Counted from the stretch's first letter, positions 34,393 through 43,683 are shown. The stretch: DNA of 64,000 nucleotides from Desulforapulum autotrophicum HRM2 (GCF_000020365.1 NC_012108.1:1984001-2048000); one strand, 5' to 3'. Translations and numbers: made by a program. The notes: a model not told the origin generated them from the letters alone.

Positions 34393-34408
34393 TTTAAGCG
34401 GGGTCGTC

Positions 34409-35245
34409 CTATTTGGCGTTCGGGGTAAACAGCGGCTGACCCAGGAGTCTAAACTCTTTGATCAGGGTCTGGGCCTTTTCTCCGGCCATCCAGTCGGAAA
34501 AAATCATGGCAAGGTCGTATTGGGCATTAGGGCAGTTTTTTGGATCCAGGGTGAGGACGCTGTACTGGTTTAAAAGGATGGCATCTCCCTCAACAAGTAC
34601 CTGGAGGGGGGCTGTACCCCCTTTCTGGGACTGGTATTTGATAAAGGTACCCCTGTCCGTCATGGTGTAGCCCATGCGTTCTTCAGCGGCATTGATGGTG
34701 GCAAGCATGCCCTGGCCTGTCTGGATATACCAGTTTTCTTTTTCAGGAAGGGGTTTGCCGGTCTGGTTCCAGAGGATTTTCTCTTTTTTGTTGGTGCCTG
34801 AATCATCCCCACGGCTCAGGAACAGGGACTGGTTGTCCCGGATTATTTCAAGGGCCTGCTTTACGGTTTTTCCCTTAACCTGGGCAGGGTCTGCTGCCGG
34901 GCCAATGATGACAAAGTCGTTGTACATTATTTCGCGCCGGTCTTTGCCGAATCCTGCATCAATGTAGCGTTTTTCAGCTGCAGGGGCATGGACGAGCAGC
35001 ACATCCACGTCGCAGCGCTCGCCAAGCTTTAAGGCCTTGCCCGTTCCCGTTGCGGTCCACTTGATCTCAATATTGGTATCCTTTGAAAACAGGGGCATGA
35101 GATAATCCAGAAGCCCTGTGTTGTCCGTGCTTGTGGTGGTGGCCATCATCAGCTTTTTTTCCTGGGCCGTTGCCGCTGATAACGGGATTATGGTGATCAT
35201 CATCAAGAGAATAAGGGTTTTGAACGATAAACGGGTTCGTTTCAT
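34409..35245 (-). CDS. tupA: Tungstate-binding periplasmic protein
   Basis: 278 residues. Signal peptide of about 27 residues (ends SAATAQ). The mature start MMATTTSTDNTGLLDYLMP contains TTTST, the TupA oxyanion-binding signature that distinguishes tungstate-specific TupA from ModA and WtpA. Delivers tungstate to the permease. Tungsten is used by formate dehydrogenases and aldehyde oxidoreductases common in anaerobes. First gene of the operon; preceded by a strong promoter and a hairpin. Confidence 0.95.
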   Translation of the reverse strand: MKRTRLSFKTLILLMMITIIPLSAATAQEKKLMMATTTSTDNTGLLDYLMPLFSKDTNIEIKWTATGTGKALKLGERCDVDVLLVHAPAAEKRYIDAGFGKDRREIMYNDFVIIGPAADPAQVKGKTVKQALEIIRDNQSLFLSRGDDSGTNKKEKILWNQTGKPLPEKENWYIQTGQGMLATINAAEERMGYTMTDRGTFIKYQSQKGGTAPLQVLVEGDAILLNQYSVLTLDPKNCPNAQYDLAMIFSDWMAGEKAQTLIKEFRLLGQPLFTPNAK

Positions 35246-35283
35246 CAGGGTGCTCCTTGGTTGTATTTGTGTGGTTGGTAAAT

Positions 35284-35306
35284 AAAAAAGATTCAGTTGT
35301 TGAATC
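35284..35306 (-). promoter_or_regulatory. Hairpin with T run at the tup transcription start
   Basis: On the minus strand GATTCA, 5-nt loop, TGAATC, then TTTTTT, overlapping the predicted start site. It could be an operator for an oxyanion-responsive repressor or an early-terminating attenuator. No Moco/Tuco riboswitch fold is evident. Confidence 0.5.
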
Positions 35307-35333
35307 TATAGGTTTTAATGGGTTCTATGTCAA
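35305..35333 (-). promoter_or_regulatory. Sigma-70 promoter of tupABC
   Basis: Minus-strand TTGACA (35333-35328), 17-bp spacer, TATAGA (35310-35305). Transcription would begin near 35298, about 53 bases before tupA. Confidence 0.8.
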
Positions 35334-35390
35334 TGGGAAATTTGATTTTTAAAAGTCCTTCTGATTCGGGCAACTTAACGCGACATATAC

Positions 35391-35906
35391 TTACAGGTCT
35401 ATCCAGAAAAGAGGGGTGTTTGTCGTAAAATCCATGAGGGTTGCCCGGTTGTTCTCAACGATTCCGTAGGTGAAGGCCTTAACCCGTGGAACAGCCAAAG
35501 AACCCGGGTTGAAATGGACGAATTTTTCTTTTTTTTCAAGTTTTGGAACATGGGTGTGGCCCTGGATCACCAGGTTTGTGTGGCGAGGTAAATTGGCGAT
35601 GGGGGCGTGTCCATGGATCAGGAGAATGTTGATTCCGCTGTATGTGAACTCAAGCTCATAATGGTAACCCGGGCAAAAGGCCGGAACATCGCAGTTGCCG
35701 TAGACATAGTGAAACCGGTCTCCCAATGCCGTAGCCTCCTCTTTGATTGTCTGGGGTCTGAAATCAGGGCCGAGTCGGCCGTACCGGGTATCAAAAAGAT
35801 CCCCTGCCACCACAAGGATGTCATCTTTTTTCACCATGGACCTGATCACTTGCCAGGTGGCGTAACGTCCGTGAACATCGGCTGTAACAATGAGTCTCCC
35901 TAACAT
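35391..35906 (-). CDS. YfcE/MJ0936-type phosphodiesterase
   Basis: 171 residues. Calcineurin-like metallophosphoesterase: DVHG (TADVHGRYA), GDLFD (VVAGDLFDTR), GNCD (YVYGNCDVP), HGH (LIHGHAP) and GHTH (VIQGHTHVP) provide the two-metal site. This is the single-domain YfcE family. Likely a cyclic or other phosphodiester. Start coupled to the preceding small gene at 35906. Confidence 0.92.
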   Translation of the reverse strand: MLGRLIVTADVHGRYATWQVIRSMVKKDDILVVAGDLFDTRYGRLGPDFRPQTIKEEATALGDRFHYVYGNCDVPAFCPGYHYELEFTYSGINILLIHGHAPIANLPRHTNLVIQGHTHVPKLEKKEKFVHFNPGSLAVPRVKAFTYGIVENNRATLMDFTTNTPLFWIDL

Positions 35907-36154
35907 CAGCGGTCCTTTAAAAACAGGTTGTGGTATTCATTCTCAGACAGGTGCTGTTTGAGCATTTTGTTGATAAAAATATAGATCTCTTGTAATTCGT
36001 CCTGATCAAGCCTTGGGATGAATTTTGCCATGAACCTGTCTTCTGAAAACTTCTGAAGATAGAACATGATGGTCTCCTGATCGGTTTTTCTGTCCATGCC
36101 AAAGGCGCCAAGCCCTGTGTAGTTTTGGATGAAATTGTGGGTGTCCTGTGCCAT
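35906..36154 (-). CDS. Conserved small protein of unknown function
   Basis: 82 residues, acidic and helical (KTDQETIMFYLQKFSEDRFMAKFIPRLDQDELQEIYIFINKMLKQHL). No domain recognised. Its stop and the start of the phosphodiesterase overlap, so it belongs to that operon. Confidence 0.65.
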   Translation of the reverse strand: MAQDTHNFIQNYTGLGAFGMDRKTDQETIMFYLQKFSEDRFMAKFIPRLDQDELQEIYIFINKMLKQHLSENEYHNLFLKDR

Positions 36155-36294
36155 GATTGTTTTTAACGCTCCCCTTGTTTAAATTTTTAAACTCCCACAA
36201 CAGGGTCGGGAGATCAACCTTTTTTTGTTTCCTGGTGCGGGTTTGGTTTGCATTTTCAATTTGATCATTATAACGTAATCGGGTTGCTGTATCA

Positions 36295-37320
36295 ATGCTA
36301 ACCCTAAGGGACTTGGAAAAATTAAAATCCAGCGCCCTATTGGTGTTTTTTAAAATTTTTGAGCCCCTAACCGGGTTGAAAAAGACCCTTTTAAAAGGAG
36401 CGGATTTGTCAGGTATGGGTAACGACGGATTTGACATTGACTGGTTCTATGGTGCCCATGGCCATCGGTTGCGGTATGGTCGGCTGGATGGTTCTGATAC
36501 AGGGGCAAACAAGGTTGTTCTCCTCCTGAACGGAAGGTCCGAGTTTCTTGAGAAATATGTCGAAGTTGCAGAAGAACTTGTTTCAAGGGGTTACACGGTT
36601 TTAAGTTTTGACTGGCGGGGGCAGGGGTTGTCCGTTCGAGAGCTTGAAAACCGGCAAAAGGGATATGTTAAAACCTTTGAGGATTATCTTGCGGATCTTG
36701 CCGTTTTTTACCGGCAGATCGTCATTCCCCTTGATTTTCCCGTCACACTTCTGGCCCACTCCATGGGCGGTCACCTGGGCCTGAGATTCATGCACGACAA
36801 CCCCCATGCCTTTTCCAGGGCCGTTCTTGTCTCTCCCATGATTGATATTGTCACTTTGCCCTTTCCTTCCTTTGCAGCAAGGCGTATTGCAAAAATCGCC
36901 TGTGCTGCAGGATTTGGCGAGGCCTATGTCCTGGGCGGAACCAATTACGCCCCGGGCAAAGTTTGTTTTGATACCAATCGGTTGACCCATGACCTGGAGC
37001 GGTTCAACCATGAAGAACGACTCATCGCACAAATACCGGACCTTGCCCTGGGGGATGTGACCTATGCATGGCTCAAGGCTGCCTTTGACTCGATTCAACT
37101 GCTCAAGGTAAAATCATATGCCGGGCAGATTGGGACGCCGGTGATGCTTGTCAGTGCAGACGAGGACAGGGTGGTATCGATCGCGGCTCAGCGGCGCATG
37201 GCAAGGGACTTGCCGGACTGCCGGTTAGTTTGTCTGCCCAATGCCCGTCACGAGATTCTCCATGAGACAGACGGAATCCGAAGGGCCTTCTGGAAGCATT
37301 TTGATGCTTTTACTGCCTGA
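36295..37320 (+). CDS. Alpha/beta hydrolase, lysophospholipase-like
   Basis: 341 residues. Serine hydrolase (S33, PldB/monoglyceride lipase-like) with LNGRSEFLEKYVEVAEEL in place of the HG(X) oxyanion-hole sequence, DWRGQGLS, the nucleophile elbow AHSMGGH, the acid in SADEDRVV and His in NARHEILHE. The start at 36295 has no clear ribosome site; ATG 36415, just before the core, is the alternative. Stands alone between a leftward and a leftward gene. Substrate probably a lipid ester. Confidence 0.88.
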   Translation: MLTLRDLEKLKSSALLVFFKIFEPLTGLKKTLLKGADLSGMGNDGFDIDWFYGAHGHRLRYGRLDGSDTGANKVVLLLNGRSEFLEKYVEVAEELVSRGYTVLSFDWRGQGLSVRELENRQKGYVKTFEDYLADLAVFYRQIVIPLDFPVTLLAHSMGGHLGLRFMHDNPHAFSRAVLVSPMIDIVTLPFPSFAARRIAKIACAAGFGEAYVLGGTNYAPGKVCFDTNRLTHDLERFNHEERLIAQIPDLALGDVTYAWLKAAFDSIQLLKVKSYAGQIGTPVMLVSADEDRVVSIAAQRRMARDLPDCRLVCLPNARHEILHETDGIRRAFWKHFDAFTA

Positions 37321-37339
37321 TGTTTGTCTTGGCGGTTAA

Positions 37340-38194
37340 TCACCGTTCTTTGACGATGCGGAAACCCAGGCTGTTTCTTTTTGCAACGGGTTTATAGTAG
37401 CTTCGGTAGGCGCTTCGGCAGTATTTCGGCGTCTGGTGCCAGCCGCCGCCCCTGAAGATTCTGCGATCTCCTTTGGTTGACAGCGGATCCACAATATTGT
37501 CTCGATAGGTGTCTGTGGTGGCTCCCACCCGTCCCCTGAAAAGATCCCGCCATTTGCAGGCGTCAAGGCACCATTCCTGAACGTTACCATGCATGTCGTA
37601 TATGCCCCAGTTGTTGGGTTTTTTGGTCTTCACCGGATGGGGCCGAAGATCGTCCGGGGGATTTTTATACCCGGAATTTGCGCAGTACCACCCCACGCTG
37701 TCCAGGGCAGGATCAAGGGGCTTGCAGGTGGTTTGCGTGAGGGGGCCGCTGGTAAAGGCCGTTGTGCTGCCGGCCCTGCACGCATACTCCCATTCGGCTT
37801 CCGTGGGCAGGCGGTATTTTGTCGTTTGTTCATATTGGTTGAGCACCCGGATGAATTCCATGCATTGTTCCCATGAAACCGTGTCCACAGGGCAGTTCTC
37901 TCCGCATTTTGGAAAGGCTGACGGATTGAACCCCACCAGTCGTTTCCACTGGCCCTGGGTCACCTCTGTCTCCTGGATGTAAAATCCTTTTGAGATCACG
38001 ACAGTATGAAGGGTTTCCACCCTTTCACGGCCTGGCTCAGACGTTGGGCTTCCCATGGTAAATCGGCCCGGTGGAACGGCAATGAACCGCATCCCGAGGG
38101 AATTGGTCACCATCTCACCCATGGCTTTGACGGGGAAAAAAAGGCAGAAGAGGGTCAAAAATAGGGTGCATCCGGATTGTATGCGCTGTGCCAT
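37340..38194 (-). CDS. Formylglycine-generating-enzyme-like (SUMF1) secreted protein
   Basis: 284 residues from ATG 38194 (AAGGAT upstream). Signal peptide of about 30 residues (ends VKAMG). SUMF1 fold: FIAVPPGRFTMGSPTSE, EVTQGQWKRLVGFNPS, YRLPTEAEWEYACRAGS, NNWGIYDMHGNVQEWCLD, RIFRGGGWH, GFRIV. True formylglycine enzymes use a Cys pair near the C-terminus; here there is TPKYCRSAYRSYY only, so catalytic activity is doubtful. Many bacterial SUMF1 proteins are non-catalytic ligand binders. Confidence 0.9.
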   Translation of the reverse strand: MAQRIQSGCTLFLTLFCLFFPVKAMGEMVTNSLGMRFIAVPPGRFTMGSPTSEPGRERVETLHTVVISKGFYIQETEVTQGQWKRLVGFNPSAFPKCGENCPVDTVSWEQCMEFIRVLNQYEQTTKYRLPTEAEWEYACRAGSTTAFTSGPLTQTTCKPLDPALDSVGWYCANSGYKNPPDDLRPHPVKTKKPNNWGIYDMHGNVQEWCLDACKWRDLFRGRVGATTDTYRDNIVDPLSTKGDRRIFRGGGWHQTPKYCRSAYRSYYKPVAKRNSLGFRIVKER

Positions 38195-38297
38195 TGGTGA
38201 TCCTTTTAAATCCTTGATCATTTCAAGGTTGATAAATCATTGCAACATGGGTATGTACATATTACAGATTTCCACGTGAGACAAGAGGAGAAAAACC

Positions 38298-38990
38298 ATG
38301 GTAAAGGCAAATGATACAAAGGATAATCCCCCGTCAACATTTGGGGCAAGGCAGAACCTGAGGACAACCGGGGACGATGAGCCGGAAAAAACAACATCTC
38401 TTCTAAAAAAGAGTGACCTGTCGGTTGTTTTAATCGGGGCAGGTATCATCACCGTGATTGTGTTTATTTTGTTTTTCATGACAGGCCGGGACGAGCCCAT
38501 TGATGCCACCCCCGCCCCCGGGAGTGACATTCAATCCCTTGAGGCGCGCTTGACAAGTCTTGAATCCCTTGTGGCCGGGCTGGAAAAAGATGCCGGGTCC
38601 ACGCCTGTTTCCCCCCCCTCCCTTGATTCCTACAAGGCAAGGGTTGAAAGGGTCGAAGCGGCCCTTTCAATGAAGTTTGATCTTGTTTCAAACCGGCTTA
38701 CGGTTCTTGAGCGGCGAATAGACGGGTTTGACAGGCGTCTTGACTCCCAGGTTAAATCCAGTTCCCCCCCAAAGGCGGCTGCGGTTAAAACCCCTTCCGT
38801 TAAAAAGGCCATATCAAAATCCGTGCCCTCAAAAGCGGTCGCAGCGGCCGTTGTCCATAAGGTCAAAAAGGGAGAGACCTTGTACAGCATCAGTAGACAG
38901 TACAACACTACAGTGGCAAAGCTCAGAACCCTTAATCATTTGACGGACAAGACAGACATCTTTCCCGGGGATGATCTTGTGGTTAAGTAG
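38298..38990 (+). CDS. Membrane-anchored LysM protein
   Basis: 230 residues. A short cytoplasmic tail, one span (VVLIGAGIITVIVFILFFM, residues 44-62), an outer coiled coil (IQSLEARLTSLESLVAGLEKD and MKFDLVSNRLTVLERRIDGFDRRLD), a Pro/Ala/Lys linker, and a C-terminal LysM domain (VKKGETLYSISRQYNTTVAKLRTLNHL). LysM binds peptidoglycan glycan, so the protein likely spans from inner membrane to cell wall. Its end is 1 base from the trpCF stop, convergent. Confidence 0.9.
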   Translation: MVKANDTKDNPPSTFGARQNLRTTGDDEPEKTTSLLKKSDLSVVLIGAGIITVIVFILFFMTGRDEPIDATPAPGSDIQSLEARLTSLESLVAGLEKDAGSTPVSPPSLDSYKARVERVEAALSMKFDLVSNRLTVLERRIDGFDRRLDSQVKSSSPPKAAAVKTPSVKKAISKSVPSKAVAAAVVHKVKKGETLYSISRQYNTTVAKLRTLNHLTDKTDIFPGDDLVVK

Positions 38991-38991
38991 T

Positions 38992-40446
38992 CTATACTTT
39001 GGCTGTTCCTTTGACTGCCTGGATGAATTTTTTCACCAGTTTGAGGTCCTTTTTGCCATAGGCGCGTTCAACCCCTGAGCTTACGTCCACCATGTCCGGT
39101 CCAACGTCGTTAACGGCCTGCTGAACATTGTCGGGGTCAAGCCCACCGGCAAGGATCAATCGGGTCCTGGCCGTTGTTTCCATTCTGGCGGCCCTGTTCC
39201 ACTCCCAGGGCCGCGCATTGCCCCCAGGCAGGGTTCCCCTGCCGTCTTCCACAAGAAAGCCCCAGGCATCTTCATAGGCCCTTGCCATGTCAAACCCGGG
39301 CTGCTGCTGGGCAAAAAGGGTCTTGATGACCCAAATGCCGGACCGGGCAAGGGCCTTGACAAGTTCGGGGCTTTCCTGGCCGTGTAGCTGGACGGCCCTG
39401 AGATTGCAGGCTGTGACTCTTTCCATGATATATCCATGGTCTGCATTGACAAAGACCCCCACGGTGATGGTTTCCCGGGGCAGGGCACGGGTAATCTTTT
39501 GGGCCTGTTCAATGGAAAGGTGACGGGGGCTTTTTTCGTAAAACACAAGGCCAATGGCGTCTGCGCCAAGGCCCTGGCATTGGACCGCCTCATCCGGATC
39601 AGTCAATCCGCAGATTTTTACCAGGGGCGTTTGGGCGGCTGTGTCCCGGTCGGTTTCTCCAAGGAGTTCACCGATAAACGCTTCAGTGTCCTGGGCCCTT
39701 ACAATACTTTCTCCCACCAGGAAATTGACAATTCCCGAACCAATGCCTGCTTCGATATCGCTTCTGGCTGAAATTCCGCTTGCCGCAACGGGAATCAGGT
39801 CCTGGGAGAAAAAGGGGGCCAGGCGTTGGGCCACTTTAAGATCGGTCTCCAGGGTTTCAAGGTTGCGGTTGTTGATCCCGATGAGGGTGGCACCGGCCTT
39901 GGCCGCGGTTTCAAATTGGCGTTCCGAGTTGATCTCAACCAGGGGTTCCATGCCTATTTCCCGTGCAAGTGCTATGTAGGCCGCAAGCTCGCCCGGATCC
40001 ATGAGGGGGGTGATGAGAAGCACGGCATTAGCCCCTGCGACCCTTGCCTCGTAAATCTGGAACTCGGAAAAGATAAAGTCTTTCCTGAGGATGGGCAGAT
40101 GGGTGGCCCTTCTTACCGCTTCAAGGTCGGCAAGGCTGCCCTTGAAAAAATTTGATTCGGTCAGAACTGAGATGGCCCGGGCCCCTCCCCGGGTGTAGCG
40201 CCGGGCATGTTCAAAGGGATCAAGGTCCGGTCTGATGGGGCCCTTTGAAGGGGATGCTTTTTTTATCTCAGCGATGATGCCGACTTTTGCCGGGGTGCTT
40301 TGACCCAGGGCTGTTAGAAAGTTGCCAGCAGGCGTTGCCGATTCAGCCAGGGCCCTTAGACTGCCCATGTCAACCTTAGCGGTAAGGTGTGCAACCTCCT
40401 GCTGCTTAAGGTCCTTCACCTGTTTTAAAAAACCTGTGACTGCCAT
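38992..40446 (-). CDS. trpCF: Bifunctional indole-3-glycerol phosphate synthase/PRA isomerase
   Basis: 484 residues from ATG 40446, immediately after trpD. N-terminal half is TrpC: VGIIAEIKKASPSKGPIRPD, LTESNFFKGSLADL, LPILRKDFIFSEFQIYEARVAGANAVLLI, GINNRNLETLETDL, AASGISARSDIEAG. C-terminal half (from about 275) is TrpF: VKICGLTDPDEA, IGLVFYEKSPRHLS, VGVFVN, VQLHGQESPELV, LAGGLDPDNV, DVSSGVE. Steps three and four of tryptophan synthesis after anthranilate. The fusion order C-F matches E. coli. The last gene of trpEGD(CF); trpB and trpA are not in this window. Confidence 0.96.
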   Translation of the reverse strand: MAVTGFLKQVKDLKQQEVAHLTAKVDMGSLRALAESATPAGNFLTALGQSTPAKVGIIAEIKKASPSKGPIRPDLDPFEHARRYTRGGARAISVLTESNFFKGSLADLEAVRRATHLPILRKDFIFSEFQIYEARVAGANAVLLITPLMDPGELAAYIALAREIGMEPLVEINSERQFETAAKAGATLIGINNRNLETLETDLKVAQRLAPFFSQDLIPVAASGISARSDIEAGIGSGIVNFLVGESIVRAQDTEAFIGELLGETDRDTAAQTPLVKICGLTDPDEAVQCQGLGADAIGLVFYEKSPRHLSIEQAQKITRALPRETITVGVFVNADHGYIMERVTACNLRAVQLHGQESPELVKALARSGIWVIKTLFAQQQPGFDMARAYEDAWGFLVEDGRGTLPGGNARPWEWNRAARMETTARTRLILAGGLDPDNVQQAVNDVGPDMVDVSSGVERAYGKKDLKLVKKFIQAVKGTAKV

Positions 40447-40447
40447 C

Positions 40448-41473
40448 CTAACTGTTCTCCCTGGTGAATGTGACCAGCTGCCCGAGCTTGTCCATGGCAC
40501 GGCCTGAATCAATGGCCGTTTCAGCCATTTTGATGCCCTGGGCCAGATCCTCGACGCTGTCTGTGGCCATGAGGGCCGCGGCCGAATTGATGAGAACGAT
40601 GTTGCGCCTTGCTCCCTTTTCACCCTTCAGGATGGCGGTGGTTATGGCTGCGTTCATGGCTGGATCTCCCCCCTTAAGTTCTGAGGGATCGGCATAGTGG
40701 TCAAAAAAGTCAAGGGGATCGAGGTCGTAGGAGCGGATCATGCCATCTTTGAGTTCACTCACCCTTGTGGGGGCACACACGGTGATTTCGTCCATGCCGT
40801 CGTGGCCGTGGACCACAAGGGCCCTGTGGGTGCCCAGAAGCTTGAGGGTCTGGGCAAACATTTCGGTGAGTTTTGGATCAAACACGCCGAGGAGCTGGCA
40901 GCTTGCCGCTGCCGGGTTGGTTAACGGTCCGAGCATGTTGAATATGCTCCTGATGCCCACCTCTTTTCTTGCCCCAGCCGCATGGCGCATGGCCCCGTGA
41001 AACCTGGGGGCAAACAGAAAACCGATGCCGATTTCGTTTACGGCTTCTTCAACGATTTCAGGGTCAAGGTCAATGACCACCCCCAGGGCTTCAAGAAGGT
41101 CGGCGCTGCCGCACTTGCTTGAGATGCTCCTGTTGCCGTGCTTTGCAACGGTGACGCCGCATCCTGCCACCACAAAGGCCGTGGTCGTGGAAACGTTGAA
41201 CGAACCTGAGGCGTCCCCGCCCGTGCCGCAGGTGTCAACGCATTTTTTTTCCAGGGTCTGGATCTTTGCAGCCTTTCTTCGCATGGCCAGGGCTGCACCG
41301 TAAAGCTCGTCCGCAGTCTCTCGTTTGGTGGCCAGGGCTGCCATGAAGGCTCCGATCTGGGCGTTGGTGATGGTGCCGGAGAAAATTTCCGACACCATGG
41401 ACGCCATGGCGTCGGCGGTCAGGTCCACTCTCCTGATGATTTGATTGAGATGATTTGTGAATGCCATATTCAT
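40448..41473 (-). CDS. trpD: Anthranilate phosphoribosyltransferase
   Basis: 341 residues. Adds phosphoribosyl to anthranilate. Signatures: VDTCGTGGDASGSFNVST, VAKHGNRSISSKCGSADLLEALG, FLFAPRFHGAMRHAAGARKEVGIRSIFNMLGPLTNPA, VVHGHDGMDE. Start overlaps the trpG stop by ATGA, indicating coupling. Confidence 0.97.
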   Translation of the reverse strand: MNMAFTNHLNQIIRRVDLTADAMASMVSEIFSGTITNAQIGAFMAALATKRETADELYGAALAMRRKAAKIQTLEKKCVDTCGTGGDASGSFNVSTTTAFVVAGCGVTVAKHGNRSISSKCGSADLLEALGVVIDLDPEIVEEAVNEIGIGFLFAPRFHGAMRHAAGARKEVGIRSIFNMLGPLTNPAAASCQLLGVFDPKLTEMFAQTLKLLGTHRALVVHGHDGMDEITVCAPTRVSELKDGMIRSYDLDPLDFFDHYADPSELKGGDPAMNAAITTAILKGEKGARRNIVLINSAAALMATDSVEDLAQGIKMAETAIDSGRAMDKLGQLVTFTRENS

Positions 41474-42039
41474 ATCCCCTTGATAAAGTTTCTGATGAGT
41501 CGTTTTCCCACGGTTGTCATGATGGATTCTGGATGAAACTGAACCCCCTGGGTGGGGTGGGTTTTGTGGGCAAGTCCCATGATTTCGCCGTCCGCTGTTT
41601 CTGCCGTTATCTCAAGGCAGTCGGGCAGGCCCTGCTTTGAAACGGCAAGGGAGTGGTAGCGCATGGCGGCAAAGGGTTTGTTGAGTCCCTTGAATATCCC
41701 GGTGCCGTTTGCCGTGACTGACGAGGTTTTGCCGTGCATGATGGCCTTTGCCGGTACGATTTTTGCGCCAAAGGATGCGGCCAGGCTTTGGTGGCCGAGG
41801 CAGACCCCAAGCAGGGGCAGCTTACCGGAAAAATGGCGGAATACATCCAGGCTGATGCCGGCCCCTTCGGGTCGACCCGGGCCTGGTGAGACCACAATGG
41901 CATCCAGTCCCATGGCCCCAAGTGCCTCAATGGTTGTTTCATCGTTTCTGAACACCTCCACGGTTGCTCCGGTCTGCCTCAGGTAGTGGACCAGGTTAAA
42001 GGTGAACGAGTCATAGTTGTCGATCATGGCAACTAACAT
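41470..42039 (-). CDS. trpG: Anthranilate synthase glutamine amidotransferase
   Basis: 189 residues. Class I glutaminase giving ammonia to TrpE. Triad present: Cys in LLGVCLGHQSLAA, His and Glu in GVQFHPESIMT. Also IDNYDSFTFNLV and VSPGPGRPEGAG. Overlaps trpE by 7 bases and trpD by 4. Confidence 0.97.
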   Translation of the reverse strand: MLVAMIDNYDSFTFNLVHYLRQTGATVEVFRNDETTIEALGAMGLDAIVVSPGPGRPEGAGISLDVFRHFSGKLPLLGVCLGHQSLAASFGAKIVPAKAIMHGKTSSVTANGTGIFKGLNKPFAAMRYHSLAVSKQGLPDCLEITAETADGEIMGLAHKTHPTQGVQFHPESIMTTVGKRLIRNFIKGI

Positions 42040-43526
42040 GGGGCACCTCCTTTAAGGGCAAGGGACATGGCCCGCTCGACGCTTTTTGCCTTGTTCCTGC
42101 ATTCTTCAAGTTCTTTTTGGGGATCAGAATCTGCCACAATACCGGCCCCGGCCTGTACCGTCACCCGGTCGTCCTCGATTACGGCTGTCCGGATGGTGAT
42201 GGCAAGATCCATGTTGCCTGAAAAGGAAATATATCCTGCAGCTCCGCCGTAGATACCCCTTGGCCGGTTTTCAAGTGCTGCCAGAATTTCCATGGCTCGG
42301 ACCTTGGGGGCCCCTGAAAGGGTGCCCGCAGGAAAGGTTGCCCGTAAAAGGTCCCAGGCGTCAAGGTCTTCAAGCAGGTCGCAACGGATGTTCGAGACAA
42401 GGTGCATGACGTGGGAGTATCGTTCCACCACCATGAGTTCGGTGACCTGGACACTGCCGGTTTCGGCAACCCTGCCAAGGTCGTTTCGCCCAAGATCAAC
42501 GAGCATGAGGTGCTCTGCCCTCTCCTTTTCATCTTTGAGCAGTTCGTCTGCAAGGTTCCTGTCCGTCTGTTCTGTTGCACCCCTTGGCCGGGTTCCGGCA
42601 ATGGGCCGCAGGGTTGCCGTGCCTCCCTCCAAGCGGACCATGGTTTCCGGGGATGAACCCGCGATGGTGGTTCCCTTGAAATTCATGAAAAACATGTAGG
42701 GAGAGGGGTTTATGTAGCGCTGGGCCCGGTAGAGGGTAACGGGATCAACCGGGGCTTTGCAGACATAGGGCTGGGAAAAGACAGCTTGGATGATCTCACC
42801 CTCAACGATTTTTTTCTTGATGGCTTTCACCCCTTCAATATAAGTGGCAGGATCCATCAGTGGGAGAAAGCCGGGCGTCTGACCGGAGCCCCGGAGGGCT
42901 TGTGTGGTTGTTTTTGGGACGCTGATTTTCTCTAGCAGGGCATCAAGGTCTGTTTTGGCCGATTCAAAGGCTGCGCCCCTGTCCTGGTTATCTTCAAGAT
43001 AGACGATTTTTACAAGGGTCAGGGTGTGCTTAAGGGTGTCAAAGATGACCATGGCATCGGGAATGATGAAACGGGCGTAGGGGGTGTCAGGGGGAAGCGC
43101 CACGGGAATTTTTTCAAAAAATCCGACCATCTCGTAGGTGAAATACCCGGTCAGTCCGCCCCAGAATCGTGGCAGTTCAGGCATTTCACAGGGGGTGTAG
43201 GCCTGGGTCAGCTTCCTTAATACGGTGAGGGGGGCGTTGTTGTGGGGGATGGTTTGCGTCTTCCCCTGGGACTCGACCCGGACATGGTCTGAAAAAACGC
43301 AGACCTCACTGTGGGCCCCGATGCCGAGAAAGCTGTACCGTGCCCAGTGTTCTCCACCTTCAACGCTTTCCAGGAGAAATAACGAGGCGTCCTTGTGGTA
43401 GAATTTTTCAAGGATAGAGACGGGGGTTTCCGTATCTGCGAGGATCTGGGTACAGAGGGGAACAACGTTGCTGGTTTTTGCAAGCTCAATAAATCGATCC
43501 CTGCTCGGGAATTGGTCTAGAATCAT
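42033..43526 (-). CDS. trpE: Anthranilate synthase component I
   Basis: 497 residues. Converts chorismate to anthranilate. Chorismate-binding signatures: IVEGEIIQAVFSQ, AGSSPETMVRLEGGTATLRPIAGTRPRG, DLGRNDLGRVAETGSVQV, FPAGTLSGAPKVRAMEIL, GGAAGYISFSGNMDLAI. The N-terminal LLESVEGGEHWARYSFLG corresponds to the Trp feedback site (LLES). First gene of the operon. Confidence 0.97.
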   Translation of the reverse strand: MILDQFPSRDRFIELAKTSNVVPLCTQILADTETPVSILEKFYHKDASLFLLESVEGGEHWARYSFLGIGAHSEVCVFSDHVRVESQGKTQTIPHNNAPLTVLRKLTQAYTPCEMPELPRFWGGLTGYFTYEMVGFFEKIPVALPPDTPYARFIIPDAMVIFDTLKHTLTLVKIVYLEDNQDRGAAFESAKTDLDALLEKISVPKTTTQALRGSGQTPGFLPLMDPATYIEGVKAIKKKIVEGEIIQAVFSQPYVCKAPVDPVTLYRAQRYINPSPYMFFMNFKGTTIAGSSPETMVRLEGGTATLRPIAGTRPRGATEQTDRNLADELLKDEKERAEHLMLVDLGRNDLGRVAETGSVQVTELMVVERYSHVMHLVSNIRCDLLEDLDAWDLLRATFPAGTLSGAPKVRAMEILAALENRPRGIYGGAAGYISFSGNMDLAITIRTAVIEDDRVTVQAGAGIVADSDPQKELEECRNKAKSVERAMSLALKGGAPC

Positions 43527-43577
43527 GTTTTTTTCCCCGGGGCAGGCTTTAAATCCGTCCCCGTTAAAGAGGTCAAT

Positions 43578-43615
43578 AAAAAAAGACCGGGAAGCTTTAG
43601 GCTGCCGCAGTCCTT
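43578..43615 (-). terminator. Intrinsic terminator in the trpE leader
   Basis: On the minus strand AAGGACTG and CGGTCTTT form an 8-bp stem with two wobble pairs, followed by a T run, about 52 bases before trpE. A possible attenuator. The only short leader frame (MTLKFTHKGN) has no Trp codon, so classic attenuation is not supported. Confidence 0.55.
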
Positions 43616-43683
43616 TTGTGTTCTGTTTATAAACGTTTTTTTAATTTCCTTTGTGTGTAAATTTAAGGGTCATTACTGCTCGC

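Noticed and set aside
35246-35390. Moco/Tuco riboswitch before tupA
   Set aside because: Leader is too short and lacks the conserved multi-stem layout; only a short hairpin is visible.
43563-43680. Classic tryptophan attenuator with Trp-rich leader peptide
   Set aside because: The only small frame, MTLKFTHKGN, has no Trp codons. A terminator is there but not the leader.
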